A DNA stretch of 57,305 nt from an uncultured Coriobacteriaceae bacterium (GTDB lineage: Bacteria > Actinomycetota > Coriobacteriia > Coriobacteriales > Atopobiaceae). The stretch is taken from the NCBI GenBank assembly GCA_902773995.1, contig CACYGL010000026.1, positions 1 to 57,305 on the forward strand, in the 5' to 3' direction. A program made the translations under genes and the position numbers. Under the pieces are notes generated by a model that saw nothing but the letters and a program-made list of their open reading frames with translations, did no database searches and was not told the origin of the DNA. This document shows, piece after piece, positions 55,374-57,305 of the stretch. The number at the start of each line of letters is the position of its first letter. Within the stretch, counting starts at the first letter, position 1.

Positions 55374-55457
55374 CCGGAGAGCAGGGCACGCGTACCGCAG
55401 CGCGTTGCAGCGTGTACCATGGGGAAGTCTGAAAACACTCCACCCTAAGGAGCACGT

Positions 55458-57248
55458 ATGCAATACCAGTCTCGCGACCAGATTCCCGAGAAGTACCGCT
55501 GGGACCTCTCGTCCATGTGCGCGGACGACAAGGACTTCGAGCGCCAGCTCGAGGACGCCAAGGCACTCCCCGCAAAGCTCGCGGCGTTTAAGGGGCACGT
55601 GAGCACCTCGGCGGCGGACCTTCTCGCCTACCTGCAGCTTTTGGACGAGGCAAACGTCACCCTCAGCCGCCTGGGCAACTACGCCGACCGCCAGGCAGAC
55701 GTCGACACCCGCGTGGCGCGCTACCAGGTCTACTCCGACCAGGTCATGGGCCTCGAGGTCGAGACGCAGGGGGCATGCTCGTGGTTCTCGGCAGAGCTTC
55801 TTGGCATGTCGGACGAGAAGCTCGCCGCCTTCTTTGCCGAGGAGCCAGACCTCGAGCACTACCGCCGAGCGATCGAACGCGAGCTGCGCATGCGCCCACA
55901 CCGCCTCTCGGCGGCAGAGGAGGCGATCCTCGCACGCGCCGGTGACGCGGCGGCCCAGCCCGAGCGCGTGTTCTCGCAGCTCAACAATGCCGACCTCACC
56001 TTTGCTGACGGCACGGACTCAGAGGGCGAGAAGCACTCCGTGAGCCACGGCAGCTTCATCGGCCTCGAGCGCAGCCACGACCGCGTGCTGCGCAAGTCCG
56101 CCTTCGACTCGGTCTACGCGAGCTACGGCGCGCACCGCAACACCTGCGCCGGGCTTCTCGCCGCCCAGGTCAAGCAGCTCAAGTTCTTTGCGGACTCCCG
56201 CCGCTACAAGGACGCCCTCGAGTACTGCCTCGACGCGAACGAGGTTCCCACCTCCGTCTACGACAACCTCGTGGACGCGGTGCACAAGAACCTCGGCGCG
56301 CTCCACAACTACGCGAGCCTGCGCAAGGACGTCCTGGGCGTGGACGAGCTGCACTTCTGGGACATGTACGTGCCGCTCGTCGACTCCGTGGACCTCACCT
56401 TCACCTACGAGGAGGCCTGGGACCTCATCCTGAAGGCGCTCGAGCCTCTGGGCGAGGACTACCTGGCCATCGTGCGCAAGGGCCTCGAGCAGCGCTGGAT
56501 CGATGTGTACGAAACCCCGGGCAAGCGCTCCGGCGCGTACTCCTCGGGCTCCTACGGCACCAACCCCGTGATTCTCACGAGTTTTGACGGAAGCCTCGAC
56601 GACGTCTTTACGCTGGCGCACGAGATGGGCCACTCCGTGCACACGTACCTCTCATGCCATACGCAATCGCCTACCTACTGCGACTACCCCATCTTTGTGG
56701 CCGAGGTTGCCTCCACCTGCAACGAGGCGCTGCTCTCGCACTACCTGCTCGATCACACCACGGACCCTGCCACCCACGCCTACGTGCTCAACAACTTTGT
56801 GGAGTCCTTCCGTGCCACCCTCTACCGCCAGTGCATGTTCGCCGAGTTCGAGCGCGACGTGAACGAGATGAACGCTGACGGCCGCGGCGTCACGGCGGAC
56901 GCCCTCTGCGATCGCTGGGGCGAGCTCAACGCGCAGTACTTTGGCGACGCCGTGACCGTGGATGACGGGATACGCCTGGAGTGGGCGCGAATCCCGCACT
57001 TCTACTACGGCTACTACGTCTACCAGTACGCGACGAGCTACGCTGCCGCCATTGCCATCTCCAACCGCATTCTTGCCGAGGGTGCGCCTACAGTGAAGGA
57101 CTACCTGGGCTGCCTCAAGGGCGGATCCAGCAAGCCTCCCATCGAGCTCCTGCGCGGCGCTGGAGTGGACATGGCCACGAGCAAGCCTGTCGAGGACGCG
57201 CTGGCATACTTCTCGCAGCTTGTCGATCAGCTCCGCGCCGAGCTCTAG
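55458..57248 (+). CDS. pepF: Oligoendopeptidase F (M3 metallopeptidase)
   Basis: A 596-residue zinc peptidase that cleaves oligopeptides of about 7-20 residues in the cytoplasm. The zinc site is His388-Glu389-x-x-His392 in LAHEMGHSVHTYLS, with the downstream Glu in FVAEVASTCNEALLSHYL. The long N-terminal helical region (EKYRWDLSSMCADDKDFERQ) is the PepF domain. Length matches the family. ATG 55458 has AAGGAG 7 nt upstream. It is 84 bp after the YbhB gene on the same strand, possibly with its own promoter. The gene is complete; 57 bp follow to the window end. Confidence 0.96.
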   Translation: MQYQSRDQIPEKYRWDLSSMCADDKDFERQLEDAKALPAKLAAFKGHVSTSAADLLAYLQLLDEANVTLSRLGNYADRQADVDTRVARYQVYSDQVMGLEVETQGACSWFSAELLGMSDEKLAAFFAEEPDLEHYRRAIERELRMRPHRLSAAEEAILARAGDAAAQPERVFSQLNNADLTFADGTDSEGEKHSVSHGSFIGLERSHDRVLRKSAFDSVYASYGAHRNTCAGLLAAQVKQLKFFADSRRYKDALEYCLDANEVPTSVYDNLVDAVHKNLGALHNYASLRKDVLGVDELHFWDMYVPLVDSVDLTFTYEEAWDLILKALEPLGEDYLAIVRKGLEQRWIDVYETPGKRSGAYSSGSYGTNPVILTSFDGSLDDVFTLAHEMGHSVHTYLSCHTQSPTYCDYPIFVAEVASTCNEALLSHYLLDHTTDPATHAYVLNNFVESFRATLYRQCMFAEFERDVNEMNADGRGVTADALCDRWGELNAQYFGDAVTVDDGIRLEWARIPHFYYGYYVYQYATSYAAAIAISNRILAEGAPTVKDYLGCLKGGSSKPPIELLRGAGVDMATSKPVEDALAYFSQLVDQLRAEL

Positions 57249-57305
57249 GACGAGCGCAGCGCATCACGGCGAGGACCCTCGCCATTGCGTCACCCCAGAC
57301 GGCGT

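Noticed and set aside
1..57305. tRNA or rRNA genes
   Set aside because: Intergenic regions were read for cloverleaf-like and rRNA-like sequence; none was recognised by eye. A tRNAscan-SE run would settle it.

Overview
The window is high-GC (mostly above 60 percent) DNA from a Gram-positive actinobacterium. Gene content points to class Coriobacteriia, probably Atopobiaceae/Olsenella-like: YebC, class A PBP, U32 peptidase, TM1266-like regulator, and a fused ECF ATPase with DUF4430 surface proteins. The taxonomic call is inference from gene content; no rRNA gene is present.

Region 1 (1-15.4 kb) is a cell-envelope polysaccharide locus. It starts at the edge of a transposase gene. A plus-strand GtrB/GtrA/membrane-protein trio and an acyltransferase follow. 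A long minus-strand operon then reads acyltransferase, GT2, UDP-glucose dehydrogenase, two GT4 enzymes, Wzy-like polymerase, beta-propeller protein and Wzx flippase. Much of it is AT-richer than the rest, as expected for transferred glycan genes. Its first acyltransferase is split at a run of nine G.

Region 2 (15.4-27.6 kb) holds yebC and an ECF-type uptake locus. The locus has an S component, a fused double ATPase, EcfT, a membrane-anchored DUF4430 protein and a 1,923-residue surface protein with Ig-like repeats, two DUF4430 domains and a beta-propeller. DUF4430 is related to the C-terminal domain of transcobalamin/intrinsic factor. The leader of the giant gene resembles part of a cobalamin riboswitch, so cobalamin or a related corrinoid is a candidate substrate.

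Region 3 (27.6-57.3 kb) is mostly housekeeping and envelope genes: lgt, NifU-like, U32 peptidase, DUF2142, tyrS, acyltransferase, DUF6541-like, PBP1A, argR, a C39-like protein, an aminopeptidase, uppP, engB, HelD-like helicase, TM1266-like regulator, a fused ABC importer with its binding protein, YbhB and pepF. Four of these ORFs (U32, DUF6541-like, uppP, HelD) are broken by frameshifts, in three cases apparently with short missing segments.

The most unusual content is repetitive. Four intergenic arrays (16.4, 27.6, 29.1 and 54.6 kb) are built from about 29-bp palindromes with conserved arms and variable centres. A second family of 74-bp elements occurs twice in inverted orientation. Two related genes encoding putative DUF559/PD-(D/E)XK nuclease-like proteins each sit between copies of a different repeat family. 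This resembles REP sequences and their RAYT transposases, but with an unrelated protein, and is the best candidate for an undescribed system.
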